A stretch of 64,000 bases of DNA, taken from Ligula intestinalis (lineage: Eukaryota > Platyhelminthes > Cestoda > Diphyllobothriidea > Diphyllobothriidae). Under the pieces are notes generated by a model. That model was not told where the DNA came from and made no database searches. It worked only from the letters and a program-made list of their open reading frames with translations. Of the stretch, positions 36,498 to 49,100 are shown piece by piece. The first letter of the stretch is position 1; each line of letters starts with the position of its first letter. The translations under genes and the position numbers were made by a program. The stretch covers positions 12,257,759 through 12,321,758 of the forward strand of contig JAYGXS010000010.1 of assembly GCA_036362985.1 (NCBI GenBank), given 5' to 3'.

Positions 36498-37800
36498 CTA
36501 ATAAGACCCAAACCCAGACTGTGTAAACGTTCGGACATGTGTGTGTGTCGTGGCTTTTCTTGGATCAGGAGTCTCCGCCAGATTCCAAACTAGTTGTAGT
36601 TGGAAGACGGAGAAAAGCCGAGACCTCGACCGGCTTGAGCCAAAGGTCCGCGGGTGTGAGTTGGGTTTCTTGCCGGGAATTGCAGGTGAATAGATGCTGA
36701 CAGTCATGCAGAGAAACGCCGCAGTCGGGACAGCTGTCGGGAGCTTGGACTTATGGACGATGATGGCTGGGTAACGATTGAACTCCTTCGGGTCCAGCGT
36801 GAAAACAGTGACGGACGACTTGGCTGCCGAGATCGTCATGCCGCGCTGAGTGAAGAAGTTTACGACATCAGGCATGAATTCCGAAAGGAGCTGCGCAGCC
36901 TGGTCGAGGTGATGGTGCCGGCAGAAAAAGCTTACATAATCTGCGTATGATAGCACTTTCGCAGATGCCCGAGGGAGTGGGAGCTCTCGCATGTAGGCGT
37001 TGAAGAGCCTCGGACTGAGCACAGCGCTTTGGGAAATGCTGCAGGTCTGTTTACGGGGCTTAGAGAGATCGCCGCGAAAAATGACACGATCGTGCTGGCC
37101 ACGGATATAAGCCACAGGCCATCAGACCAGGCCAGTCGGGAGGTTCAGGAAGACCAAGGTCTGCAGGAGCTGATCATGGCGAACGCAGTCGAAAGTGCGT
37201 GACAGGTCGATTGAGACTTCTACAGATCGTGAAGCGGGCTTCTGTTGATTGAGGCCCTCGAGGATGGCGTCGATGAGCTCAAAGAGCGACCTTGTAGTAC
37301 CACGACCTCAGCAAAAACCATGTTGATGGCAAGACGGTTCCACCGCCGACGTCGGAATCGGGTGGATGAGCTGCCTGAGGATCTTCGACAGTGGACTGAG
37401 GGGGGCAATTGGGTGATAGGAGGTCGTTAGACCGAAATCCTAACTAGCTTTGACCAGAGGGATAATGATTGACTGGCGCCAGCAATCGGAGATGATTCAG
37501 TTAGCCAGCGAAAGGTTGAACAGGCCACCAAGGTAGGCAGCCACCTTAAGGCCGATAAGGCTCAAATGGAAAGGCGCCAGGCCATCTGGTCCTGAGGCTT
37601 TTGAAGCTCTCGTTTTCTTGATGGCGCTGATGATAGAATCAGTCGAGAATGAAATGTCCGTCCCCGAAGCTAATAGACTGATTAGATGTATCAGCCCGGG
37701 GCTTGGTCAGGTTGCGTAGAAGTTTCCAAGTCACAGAGTTGGCGAGACCACTGCAGAGGAGACGGCACCAACCATTGCATGAGACGCAGCGTACAGAACA
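36498..37800 (-). mobile_element. Jockey/CR1-type LINE reverse transcriptase, degraded
   Basis: Minus strand, right to left: KKTRASKASGPDGLAPFHL (about 37,610), a frame-broken YHPIAPLSPLSKIL, RSLFELIDAILEGLN, VEVSIDLSRTFDCVRHDQLL (first catalytic Asp, about 37,210), SAVLSPRLFNAYMRELPLP, then KVLSYADYVSFF (about 36,960). The last is the YADD site changed to YADY, so the catalytic pair is lost. AAKSSVTVFTLDP and a C-terminal segment follow down to 36,498. Frameshifts interrupt the fingers. It is a different lineage from the CR1-like tails at 9-14 kb. Confidence 0.88.
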
Positions 37801-38780
37801 GTCGCGGTGGGCCAGGCGGACTTGCTAGAACGAGCATTACCAAGGCGGTCCAGGGTTGGCCTCAATTCTGGCGTCGAGAATGATGAGCTAGAGCTGCATG
37901 GCCAGGAGTGGCTGCTTCGTCATCAAAAAGACAGATTGGGAGGATGGGAGATTGATCCAACGCAGGGAAATTTATGTAGCAGACCTTGGCCGCCATGAGG
38001 GGGGTTGAGAATGCGGCAAAGACGTGTCTGCTGTGGTCCCCGTTCGGACTTCTAGAAAGAACTGGTGTCGGTAATAGACTCTGCTTGACCTCCGGTTCTG
38101 TACTGCCTAAATTCAGTTGACTGTTGCAGCACACACACTCAGTCACTGCTGCGCTGCACCGCGCGTTTCTTTCTGCATCCCATCACTGGCACTGGCGTAA
38201 CAGTTCGCTTCCGCGATCGACGCCACTGCCACTGAATAGTGATACATCCGCCTGTTCCAAACCTTACCGACTTGACAACAAGATAATGCAACTGGTAAGA
38301 CTGCTGCTGGAGTCACCCGCGTTGTCTGCCTCACGCAGCTGTGTGTCGAGCCCCTCGTGGGCTCTTTGTCTAGGTAAAAATTGTACAACCTAAGCAGTCT
38401 TCCCCGAATTCTAATTTTGAAAACCTTAGTGTTGTTGACTTCACACAACATCGACAATAGTGCCTCGTCACACTGACAGCTAATTTGAGCACACGCCATC
38501 GTAGCAGTGTCAGCCTTCTCACGAAATGCTGCTTTCTACCTTATGCTTCCGCCAACGCGGGAGTTTTCTCAAAAGTTTAAAGGAACTAAATGGAATGTTG
38601 TTAGTTTCGCACTTTCACGCTACAAGGAATGACGCAGGAAACCTTAAGACAGCCATTTTATCCACAGTACCGACCACAGGTTCGGTTTTATACTCTTTAC
38701 TAGCAAATATTTTTCTCCTAGCTGATGCAAACTTCGGACTGTGAGAGTGAAGGTTCATACAGAAATTTCACGGGCAAATA
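37801..38780. other. Probable 5' remains of the LINE and spacer
   Basis: A minus-strand ATG frame (38,499 to 38,143) starts MACAQISCQCDEALLSML but has no domain that I recognise. It could be a LINE ORF start or an unrelated exon. The rest has no supportable feature. Confidence 0.3.
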
Positions 38781-38781
38781 C

Positions 38782-39710
38782 GAAACAGTTTATTCAGAAG
38801 GACAGTTGGCGAGCATACGTATACTTTCGATAAATTCTCTTCGGGCCATTACATTTATATGGAAGGGAAAGGTACAGGGTAACAAGCAATTAATTATCGT
38901 TCTAATCAACTTAGTCTTGGGAATGGGGGCTTGGGTTGATAAAAAATGGGAAGTGACAGGGTAATTAGGAGTGGGAGAGGGGAAAGAACGCGTGGAAAAT
39001 GCTGGTAGTTCTGCGGCCGTTGGCCATGCTAAGCTTGGGGCCTGAAGAAGGTTCTTCTGCGCGCACAACACCGGCTTCATCGGGCGAATGGCCGTGGCCT
39101 CCACTGTTGCCAGCAGCCGTTGACCCAGGGACTTTGGGAAATCTGGTGAGCCCTTGTAGATTACCTTAAAGGCTTCGTTCGGGTCAACACGGTGTCCAGA
39201 GTCCACCATATGAGCAAGAATGGAACTGTTGACGTTCCTGACTTCGCCTTTGTTAAGCCATGCTGGCAGATGCTCCCGTATCCTCTTGGATAAGCGCCGG
39301 CTCACGCAACCTATGTAACCTGCGCCACAGGAACAAGTAAATGAGTAAATGCACATGAAAGTGGTTTGGACTGGCAGCTTATCCTTACCTTCGCCGTGTA
39401 GGACCGGGTTTGTTGAGAATAACACCCGAACTTTCGCCGCTGGGAAGGTTCGTGATACGGCTTGGTTAAGGCGTCGGCTTAACAGTTCACTTGCTGCATC
39501 CCCTTGAAAGAGGACTTTGAGGAAAAGTGTCTTCTTTTCCACGGTGGGTGTTAAGGGTTTGCGATAATTAATTGATTGCTTGTTACCCTGTACCTTCTCC
39601 TTCCATATAAATATAATGGCCCGAAGAGAATTTATCGAAAGTATACTATGCTCGCAAACTGTCCTTCTGAATTATCGAATGGGGATTTTCGCTGCGACAA
39701 AACAGTTAAC
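38782..39710 (-). mobile_element. Penelope-like element, GIY-YIG 3' end, flanked by inverted repeats
   Basis: The 250-codon minus-strand frame 39,542-38,790 starts in the RT tail (AASELLSRRLNQAVSRTF, FSTNPVLHGEGKDKLP). It then has the GIY-YIG nuclease core (YSFTCSCGAGYIGCVSRRLS, IREHLPAWLNKGEVRN), then SILAHMVDSGHRVD and the C terminus. The RT palm is missing. About 120 bp on the two sides (38,782-38,903 and about 39,563-39,690) are reverse complements sharing CAGAAGGACAGTT, GCGAGCATA, ACTTTCGATAAATTCTCTTCGGGCCATTA-type blocks and CAATTAATTATCG. The nuclease frame runs into the left repeat without a stop. Confidence 0.87.
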
Positions 39711-39799
39711 TCATGAGTCGGTTAGGCTGAAGGGTTGGCATGGAGATTTGGTTGACTCCTGTGGGTCCAGTTTTGGAGTCTGACTGGCTGATTGAAGTA

Positions 39800-39985
39800 G
39801 AGACCAGGCGTGACAACTCCAGTCTACACCGATAACATCGTCGGCAAAACCAAGGAGACCGGAATGACCCTTTCTGATTCATCGATCGTCATCAGCCAAT
39901 CATACCCAACCCCACGTGGTGCACCACCTGAGGTTCGAACCTACGACCTTTCGATCAGGTTTAGTTTTAATTCGACACATACGTG
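39800..39985 (-). repeat. tRNA-derived SINE
   Basis: Read on the minus strand, a GGTTCGAACC B box at about 39,933-39,942 is followed by GGTGCACCAC, a CTGATGACGAT-like core, and GGTCATTCCGGTCTCCTTGG. The same order of blocks occurs in the copies at 47.5, 49.4-49.9 and 58.1 kb. It lies just upstream of the Kelch start codon. Confidence 0.6.
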
Positions 39986-40177
39986 CGTGTATCCATAGGT
40001 GACGTCTGGTCGACACGACGACCTCCTGTACCTGGACTCGACAAATGCAGAAGAAGATGGAGGTTGTAAACAGCATCGCTCAAAGCCATGACTCAGAACT
40101 GTATGCACGCACGAGCGCACAGAGGAGACCAACCCGGCTTACTGGTTGGCGCCTTAGATGCGCAGTAAAAAGCACAC

Positions 40178-43100
40178 ATGTCAACTACGCCTCGCGCAGA
40201 GACTCAAATGACTTCATGTTTCAGCCGTGGCACGTCCTCCCACACTGAGCTGCAAGATGGCAAGAGGAAGTACTTGAAGACGGCCATTAATCCTCTCTTG
40301 GCTGATGAGAAGACACTTGGGAAAGAAGACTTTAGCAGCTATGCGGATCAGACCCCCTCGAGTGAGATTTTCCGTCGCTTTCGTGAGATCAGAGAACGCA
40401 AGCTCTTCTTTGACTTTCGAATTCGGGTTTGTGCTGGAATAATGCAACAAAAACCAAATATTTGCAGGTTAAAGACAAGACGATTCGGGCGCACAAGTGC
40501 ATACTGACGACGCGGATACCTTACTTTAGGTCGCAGCTACTGAAAACGGAGACCTCCAGCTCCACGGCGTCCGTCCGACCTCAAGCTGCCCTTTTAGATC
40601 CGAGGTATGACTTGGCGCTACTTATACAATTTCTCTAGGGCTGTGGAGCTTCTCGTGCAGTATGCTTATACTGGCCAGATTGAAATTTCTACATGCAATG
40701 CTGCACGGATTTTGATTACGGCTGGTCTCATGGGACTGGAGGAGATCAGTGGATTTTGTTCCAAATTCATCGTGAGCAGGTGAGTTGTTTTTGTATACCG
40801 AAAGGCATAGTGGATTTCCTAACTCGTGGTCACATAGGTAGCATACATTTTTGTAATAGCTTTTCGATGTCGTCATAAATTCAAGTCTTTCTTTATGGAA
40901 AACGTGCACAAAACATATTTTTGTGGTTACTTGGTAGAAAATTACCCCCTCTTAAATGATTTTTTTTAACTAGTGGAAGGCTCCATTTCGGTTTTTGACA
41001 ATTTTTGACTATGAGAGTTTTTAACCGACAGTTTTTCTCCTTGAAAAGCACAAGGACTTTTTTGCTGTCTGCTCAGCAAAACTATGTACCACCTCATGGC
41101 TCAGGATAACCGGCCTCACCAACGGACTGAGATATCATTTTTTGCTACCACGACACACATGTACAAATAGGAAACTCAAAGACAATCTACCTTTATATCG
41201 CTTGAATAAAATGATACTGAATAATACATCTTAGTTGTCAGTGTACTTATGTTGCCTTTATTGTATACAAAATGCTCAACTTCAATATCAAAATTTTATG
41301 AGAAATATATCACCTCTCCCATACCGTAGAGAAATGTCTATTTTGACCTAGAAATAAGGCATGCAGCATGAAGTTTGGAAACCTTTAATTCGAATGTAAC
41401 GACTGGTAGGCTCCAACATTATTCGGCAATTTGCAAACTTCTTTAACACCGCCAGATACATGTTCGTCGGGTATTAAATTTGAAGACGATATTCTAGACT
41501 ACCGAACGTGCACAGGAAATAACTGTGTTATTCATGGTTGTTTTGAAATACATTTGAGCTTATAAAGGCATTGAAAAGCAAGGTGAAAATGCATACTTCT
41601 TGATTGACTATTTCTTACGACGGATGCCTTTTGCAGGGGGTCAGAAGAAAGCTGGTTCAAAAGCCGGAATCCTAATTTGACTAGATTATCGTGCTGTTAG
41701 ACTGTACGATAATCAGCATTACAACGCTGCTTAAGTTACAAGTTCGAATTGAAACTACAAGCTGTCGTAGGAGCTAGTTTCTGAAACGACCAAGTCGCTA
41801 GTCTTGCTAGTCCATGTGTCATTTGATGCTGCGTGTATACTCTTTGATTGAAAATTCACAACGAGGTCTCCGATATTCAAGAGTGGAAGTCGACCGTCTG
41901 CGAATAATTACAATCCGGGCGTCTTAGCCCCATTTGTCGCAGGGTTCTTCTCACTTGAGAAGTAATGTTGGCAAACATATGTTTTCGGAAATTCATCATC
42001 GGTTCAGTACAATGCAAGGACAAAAATGCTCAGTTATAGGTGGTGTGGTTATTAAATGCTCCTGGAGGTAGAAAGAGGGGTGGGGGGTTCTAGCCTGGCT
42101 CTAGTGTGTTGGTGGTGTTGGGTCCACCAAGCAGGGAAGAGGGGGGAGGAAGGGGTTTTCTCACTGTCGGCATGCGTAGTTGTGGATGACATCTGTTCTG
42201 GCGGCACGGTATATACTGGGGTGGTTGGCCAGGGTAGGCAGACTGCGGCTACCAGCGTCTTTTGACAGCAGAGAGTGGGTTTTGCTAAGCGGATTGCCAC
42301 TGCTTTGGCTGTGGTGTAAATCCGTTTGTGCAGGCCTTTAGAATAGTATGCCGGAGCCTGCTATATGACTTGAAAGGCCTCTCTTATGTCAACTTGGTGG
42401 TTTGTATCGATTAAGTATGCGAGTATTTAACTTGAGATCGATCGATTTTCCCGTCTGCCGAGCCAGGCTGGTATAGGTTCGCGCATCCGCTTTTCCAGAC
42501 TTCGCGTTGTTCAGCCAATATATCCCGCCCCACAGGAGCAGGTAAATGAATAAATGCACATGAATGTGGCCTGCAACGGTCGTCGGTCTTCACCCCCCTT
42601 CCATCCTTAAAAGGGGGAGATGGTGAAGAATACGTGTAGGCTTGCCGCTGGGAAGGCACTTGTGACTGCTGCCCTTAGAAGTTCCCTTACTAGTTCGCCT
42701 GCTGCGACTCCTAGAAAAGGCAGTCTTATGAATAAATCTTTCTTTTTTGTCGTTGCAACGGCAGCCCTTGTGACACGCTCCTTGATTTTTCGGAGGATGA
42801 ACAGCTTTTCCAAAATATTCGGAAGCTTCGTTCGGCCTCACCTAGAATTCCCTATACAGACACGGAAACCTCCAACTGTCAAAGATTGTACCACCTTAGA
42901 GTAGGTCCAGAGATATGCAGTAAAAATGAAAAAAGGTCTGGGAACATTGTCCTTTTGAAAACAAAATGCCAATTCTTAACATATTTGCTCTCTAATACAG
43001 GCATTTTACCTTCTGTATTATTAATGTTCTGGATTGTTACTTTGTACCCAATATTTTTTAATACAGGCACACACTTTGCGCAGTCATCCCCAAACACTAC

Positions 43101-46100
43101 GCCCGGTAATGCAAGGATCAATGAGCGCAAGTATTGTTGAGTACCAGAGTGGTTGCAGCGTGAAACGCTCTGCCCGACGATGTTGTTATTTTGCTTGTAT
43201 GAATTCGTTTCAGAGCAAACTAGACATCCAGCTTATCATTCACCAGCTACACTATTCTACGCGATCGGACAAGTCCATGTTCTTATAGTAGTAATCAGTG
43301 ATCAACCGCATACATTTACCCTTTTCGAATAATCGACGGCTGCTCGCTCTTTGCCTGCAATTATGTGAACGATCCGTTTTCGAAATGTTATTCTGTGCCA
43401 ATGCAGTTCTTAGCCAAATTTTTAACAAGAGGAAGTTTAAAGGCGATCGCATATTTTTCCTTTAATTTCATTGAATTGAACTAAACTGAACTGAACCCCG
43501 GGTATTGGTTCGGATCCTCGTGGGGCAGGGCAGTAAGATGATTGTTTTGTGCCTCCCTGCAGGCTGTCAAAGGAGTCCGTCTTCAGCACCCTCTCCTTCG
43601 CTCTCGCTTTCCAGTTGCCGGTCATCATCCAGGGCTGTATGACCTTTATGCTGGCCAACTTTCGCCTCCTGGTGCACTCACCCCTTTTGGTCCGCCTTGA
43701 CCACGACACGCTGCGGAGCCTTCTGTGCAGTGATGACCTCCAGGTGACCCGGGAAGAAGATGCCTTCAGTGCGGTCACTGCATGGATCGGCTGCGGTGCA
43801 GCTGAGGCTGCTGTTGCGCCACGGGCCAAATACCTGCCCGACCTTCTCTCCTGCCTACGGTGGAGTTTCATGTCTGTGGACTTCATCAGAGACACTGTCT
43901 ACACGCATCCCCTTATTCACTCCAGTATCGCCTGCAGGTAATTTAAGTTAAAACCTTGCCGCTGCGACCTCCAGGCCCGGTTCCGTAGGGGAAGAGAAGA
44001 ACTGAGACATCAACTGGGAGGAATAGTGTAATCTGTGCAGAGGTAATGGAAAATAGGTTGGAGGAAGCTGATTGTCGGGCTAGCGTGCAGCCGCATCCGA
44101 GAGGGACTGCGTCCGAAGTTTGTGAGGTCCTTTGCAAGTCAGCCTTGAAGGTGACTGGCCAGACCGGAGTGATGTCGGTAAAGATTGGTGCTTGCGCAAC
44201 TGCTAACATCCGCGAGGGTGCGTGGACTCGGAGTTGGGTCATTGCACCCGCCATCACACTTCTAAGTTTCTTGGATAATTTATATTGTCAGAAGTTAAGT
44301 ATGTTGCTATTGGAGTCCTTCATAACATGCAGAGGTTCCTCTTACGTTTACTGCTATGGTCTGAGCAAACATCGGCATAACTTGTCCAGGCCTTTTGGTT
44401 TTTTTCTATGCTGCCTCCTTTTCCCTGCAATTTCAATAGAGGTGTGTGGTGGACATTTTCCATAAAAAATGTCGGTATGACGCGACGATGCGAACCCCTG
44501 CCCGTTCCCATAAAAATGTGGCTTTGCGCTTAATTTCAGAGGGACTAAGATTAGGCCTGAGGTTGGAATCAGTGCGAAGGCTATGGTAATCTAATTTTAC
44601 CTATGATATAAGTCGTAGTGCGGCTGTCTACAGGCCTCTAGTTCGAGCCCCGAAGCGAAATTGGATGGGTAGATCCTGTGGCACGAACACTGATCACCTA
44701 CCATAGTTAAGATTTGTTTTTAGGCGCAGCTAAAGTTAAGGTTAGAGCTTTGATTATGACACGGTATGGATGATATTCAACCGTCGATTTCAGTGTCTTC
44801 ATGTGTCGGTTCATAAATTGCGCTTGTGTTCGACGTTAACATCAAAATCTTTAAAATAAGATATAAATAAAGAGCATTTACCGAAAAAATGAGTGTTAGA
44901 TATCAATTCTTATGTAGATGGTCATGTGTCATATTTAGAAATGCTTCAAAAACAGCTAATTAAATGATCGAGAGAAAATAACGTCCGCAACGGAATTCTG
45001 ATATTGTTAAACTTAAGACTAATAAAACTTTCAACGCTAGAGTACCTATTTAAAAATTACTTTAGTTAGATATTCAGCTGACGAGTGTCTGTGTACATAA
45101 CCCTTTTCCAAGGTAATGTCAAAATGTAATGGGAGACTTTCGACAATTTCTTTAATTTGCCTGAAGATAAACGATTAAATTGGACTGGAAATGAAAGGAC
45201 TTACTTCTCTCTTAATGATGGATTATTTTCCACATTAATGGGTTAATTTCAACGTCCGTTATAAGCTTGTGAATGCAAAAAAACAGGAGACATATATGGC
45301 CATTTTGGAAATCCCTATTATTCTTCTGTCTATTCCGTTTCTGAATAACGCATAAGCGGAACCTATAGTTTACAAAAAACTATATTTCTACGTGACTTAC
45401 ATTCAATGAGGCGTTCTTTACATCACCTTCGCGGTAACATATGTGGACACTTTTTTATTCGCTGAAAAGAGCGGTTTGGTCAAATAAACTGCGACGAAAA
45501 CTTTTTTATTGTATTTTGTGCAAAAAAATTCACAGGTTAGCTAAAAATAGTTTTCAAAACCTAAATTGTTGCTTTTTATGAAAATAAAAGCGATTCCTTA
45601 ACTTTGGCTTCACTTGTACCCGAACAATTTCAGGTAAAGTTACCAGTTCCAGAAGGGATTTTTTTCCAATTTTTTTAATTATTCAGGAATTCTTACATAG
45701 CACAATGCATATTAATCAAGAGTTTTGTTCTGTCGTACCTTACAGCATAGGAAATTTTTTGATCTAAACTTACTTATGATTAGCCGAAATTAGTGCCTAT
45801 TTCGCTCCATAATTTTAACTGACAGGGTAGTTTTCCCAATTAAAGCCTTTCTAATCATTAAATCCACTCAACTGATGAAAATAACCTGTCAAAATGTATG
45901 CTAAACTATCAAGTTAAATTACGTATGCAGGACTCGCCATACTGTATGCTTCTTTTTGGCTCGAAACTGCAGGCTACAACGTTTGCGGTTGCGTGCACCC
46001 ACCGCAGAACGTCCGGGAAGTTATATCTTATCCTTCCTCCTTGCACTATGTTGGCACCTGAATCCACAAGCTTCAATCGGAAGGGCTGTCGTTGTCGATT

Positions 46101-49100
46101 ATGATGATTATTTGGAATACTTGCTCTCTTACAGCGCTGAAAGCATGTTCCATGTACAGTAAAGGAGTAACAAAATATCGTCCTAGCTTAGAATATGGAC
46201 TGAGAGTGAAATTCAACGTGAGATAAGGCCGTATGAAACTTAATTTTGACGCCAAATTTTTGGTACATTGAAGGGACCTGCTGGATCAGGTGATCGACTG
46301 GTTTCTTCGACCGGAGAAAATTGACACGCGCAGCAGTCCCTTCACCCATACGCCCCGACGATGCTGGCAGCAGGAGCTGATCTGCGTTTTTGGGTCTTCA
46401 CCGAACGTAGGAACTGAGGGCAGTACAGAGGTTGCTGCTATGAGCAGTCTTCAGGTCTACGACCCAAGTTCCGGCTCTCTCAGTCCTCTCTTCGTCACTG
46501 TTCATCGAACTGACTGTTTGATCCTTCCGCTGCAAGGTAAAAACCCTCTTTTCTCTTTAATGTGACTGACAGGCGCCTGTCCGGACTTGCTGATGCATGC
46601 AGCAGGGCGAGTTTTAAGAAGCATGGGCAAAAATGGAGAGGCCATAGTTTAAACAATTATTCGCCTGACTTTTTGGATTCTCATATGCACCTATCATGAG
46701 AGGCAGTTAAATATAAAGATGATGGGCGCACAAGTGGTGGAGTATTTATCGGATATTGTTTCATGCTCTTCCTACTTAGCAGCCCCGTATTCATCGTTGA
46801 TGGTCACAATTGGTGGACAATTGCTTGGTCTTCACTGTCATGGCAACAGAGCATCTGGAGCCATATGACAGCCATGTACGGGCAAAAAGGTTGCGACTGA
46901 AAAATCGGAAGTTATCCGTGACGCGGACGGCTGAACATGCAGCGGCCGTTAGGAGAAATGATCACAGACCTCCAGTGGTGGCCTGGTAGATAACTTAAGC
47001 CGTTTCCTGTTGTTTAAAAGAAGTAGTTCGATCGCTGGAACGAGAAGTTTATTGGCCTGACGTTTCAGATTCTCACTTGTACCCATCCCCCGATATGATC
47101 ACCGGCAGTGACGAGCAAACACCGCACCAAGTACAGCCATCAGTGAGAAATGCGGGAGCGTCTAATTATGAGAGGTGTGTAGTGGCAGGTCAATTGCGGC
47201 TTACAGGAACTTCACCCTGTGTGTTCGTTTTCCCTTACCTGCGATGGTTTCTGATTATGCGTTTGACGGAGAATACAAAAACCAGCTGAATAGAATTCCT
47301 GTTCTGGCAATCGCATTTCCTTCTTTTGTTCGTGCTCGCTTAACGATTGCCCTCTTTTACTGGAAAAAAGACATGATCTTGCTAAACATAAACCACAGTT
47401 AGTACATAGGTGTACTCCGATCTGGTCCAGGATTCACCAACCCTGGCTTGTTTCGTCTGGCGAGGCGTTGACCAGATCGGAGTACACCTATGTACTAATC
47501 TACATCCCGATCGACAACCGGCAAGACGTCCACCCTGTGGCTCAGTGGATAGGACGTTCGTCTCTAGCTCACTGGTCGCGGGTCCGAAACTCGAGTTTAG
47601 CGGCAGTTTCTGTGGCTATACTGGAGTCTGGTAACTGCGAATGACGATGGCTAATGAGCCAGAAATACGCGTCTCTCGCAGTCCTAGCGTTTACCGGTAA
47701 TACATTGATTAACCACAGTAGACAAATGAATATTTTGTTGCTTACTAAAGTTCAACTCTAAAGAAAACTTCATTTGAAAGTATATAACAAGTTTTCAAAA
47801 ATTTTTGTAAGCTAGGGGGTCTTCTTGGAGACTTCGAAAAGCGAACTTATCTATCGGTTAGTGCAGGCATTAGCTATGTTTGATGACAAGCTGTTTGCAG
47901 TGCTATAAAACCTGTCTTTGAATCCTTAAAATGTGCAAAAGCCTGCTCTTTAGGGTGGTATCCAAATATTTCCCCGATATGTAGGGGTATTCAGCCTTTG
48001 GAGCTTGGAGATATGCTATTACCATCCAAAATATAGTTCATAACCGACTTCATAGCATGTCAAATAAAATAATAAAATATTTACTAGATCAGGAAATAGT
48101 ACTTAAGTGGGGTGTAATCTTGAAAATAATGCTGCGAAATCCCAAAAGATTTCAAAAATAAGCCAAATATGTTGGCCTTTGAATGCGCGTCTTCTCAGAC
48201 ATCTTCAAAAATGCAGTCTTAATCACTATATTTATTTTTGGTCTCCCTTTGAACCTAGATATACTTTAAAGACGACATACTCAAAAATACTCTTTCGTCT
48301 ACTTGTATGTTAGAAAATCACGTCTTCTTCGTGTTGTGTATTCCAAGAAAGGCTATCTTTTCAGTCAAACGTTTCCAATTACTGGATCTTTTAGGACTGT
48401 TCAAGGTCCATTCAAATTGGCCCGTGTCTGTTCGTTTAGTAATGCCCCTCATCATTTATAGAACAAAGTTCACACCCATGTCAAAATCTTATAAGTACTA
48501 GATGATATTTTCTTAATGCCATAGAGTAGTGTATGCTATTCCTTACTCAGACAGCATACAGCTTGTAGGCCTAAAACCTCAAACGCAAATGCAACGCTGA
48601 CCTAGTGAAACCTGCGATTTGAACAGGAATCGAGTGTGCAATTGAGTTAAAAAAATGACACCACAGAGTCACATTCCGTTTAGCGTACTTGGGAATATTC
48701 TGATTCATGTGGGTGGTGCGAATCAAGCAGACCTTCTACTGAATGATGGCGGGCGACTGTATCGTGGGAAAGTTGGGGCAACTCTTGACAGCTTTGGAAG
48801 ATGCAACATACGGGTCCAGATCAGCCTCACTATCTGAAGGTCATGATTGATGTGGCGGCGGCTTTCGCCTTATTTTTGGAGCTTCAGCGAGCGCAGTCTT
48901 CAGAACTAGCCAAAAGACCTACACGCGCCTATTAAATAAGCAGGGCCCGATAATTTATACTGGCAATCACGGATTAGACTGAATCAGCGAAACCAGCTGT
49001 GCTAGGCTTTCTTTCGCTAACCAAATCAGCGACTGTAAATAAACCGGTGAGTGCATGCATGACTGGTTGCCAAGATCCACAACAGCGATTTCGCCGGTGG

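Noticed and set aside
37620..37660. CTGATGA followed by GAAA within 25 bases
   Set aside because: It lies inside the LINE RT coding sequence and no stem II can form between the boxes.
47530..47600. tRNA gene
   Set aside because: A and B boxes are present but the acceptor and T arms do not pair properly and a SINE body follows, so it is a SINE head.
48655..48837. Possible extra Kelch exon (HVGGANQ, GGRLYRG)
   Set aside because: Exons 5 and 6 already join in phase with a continuous Kelch repeat. Adding this segment has no supporting splice sites and would break the pattern.
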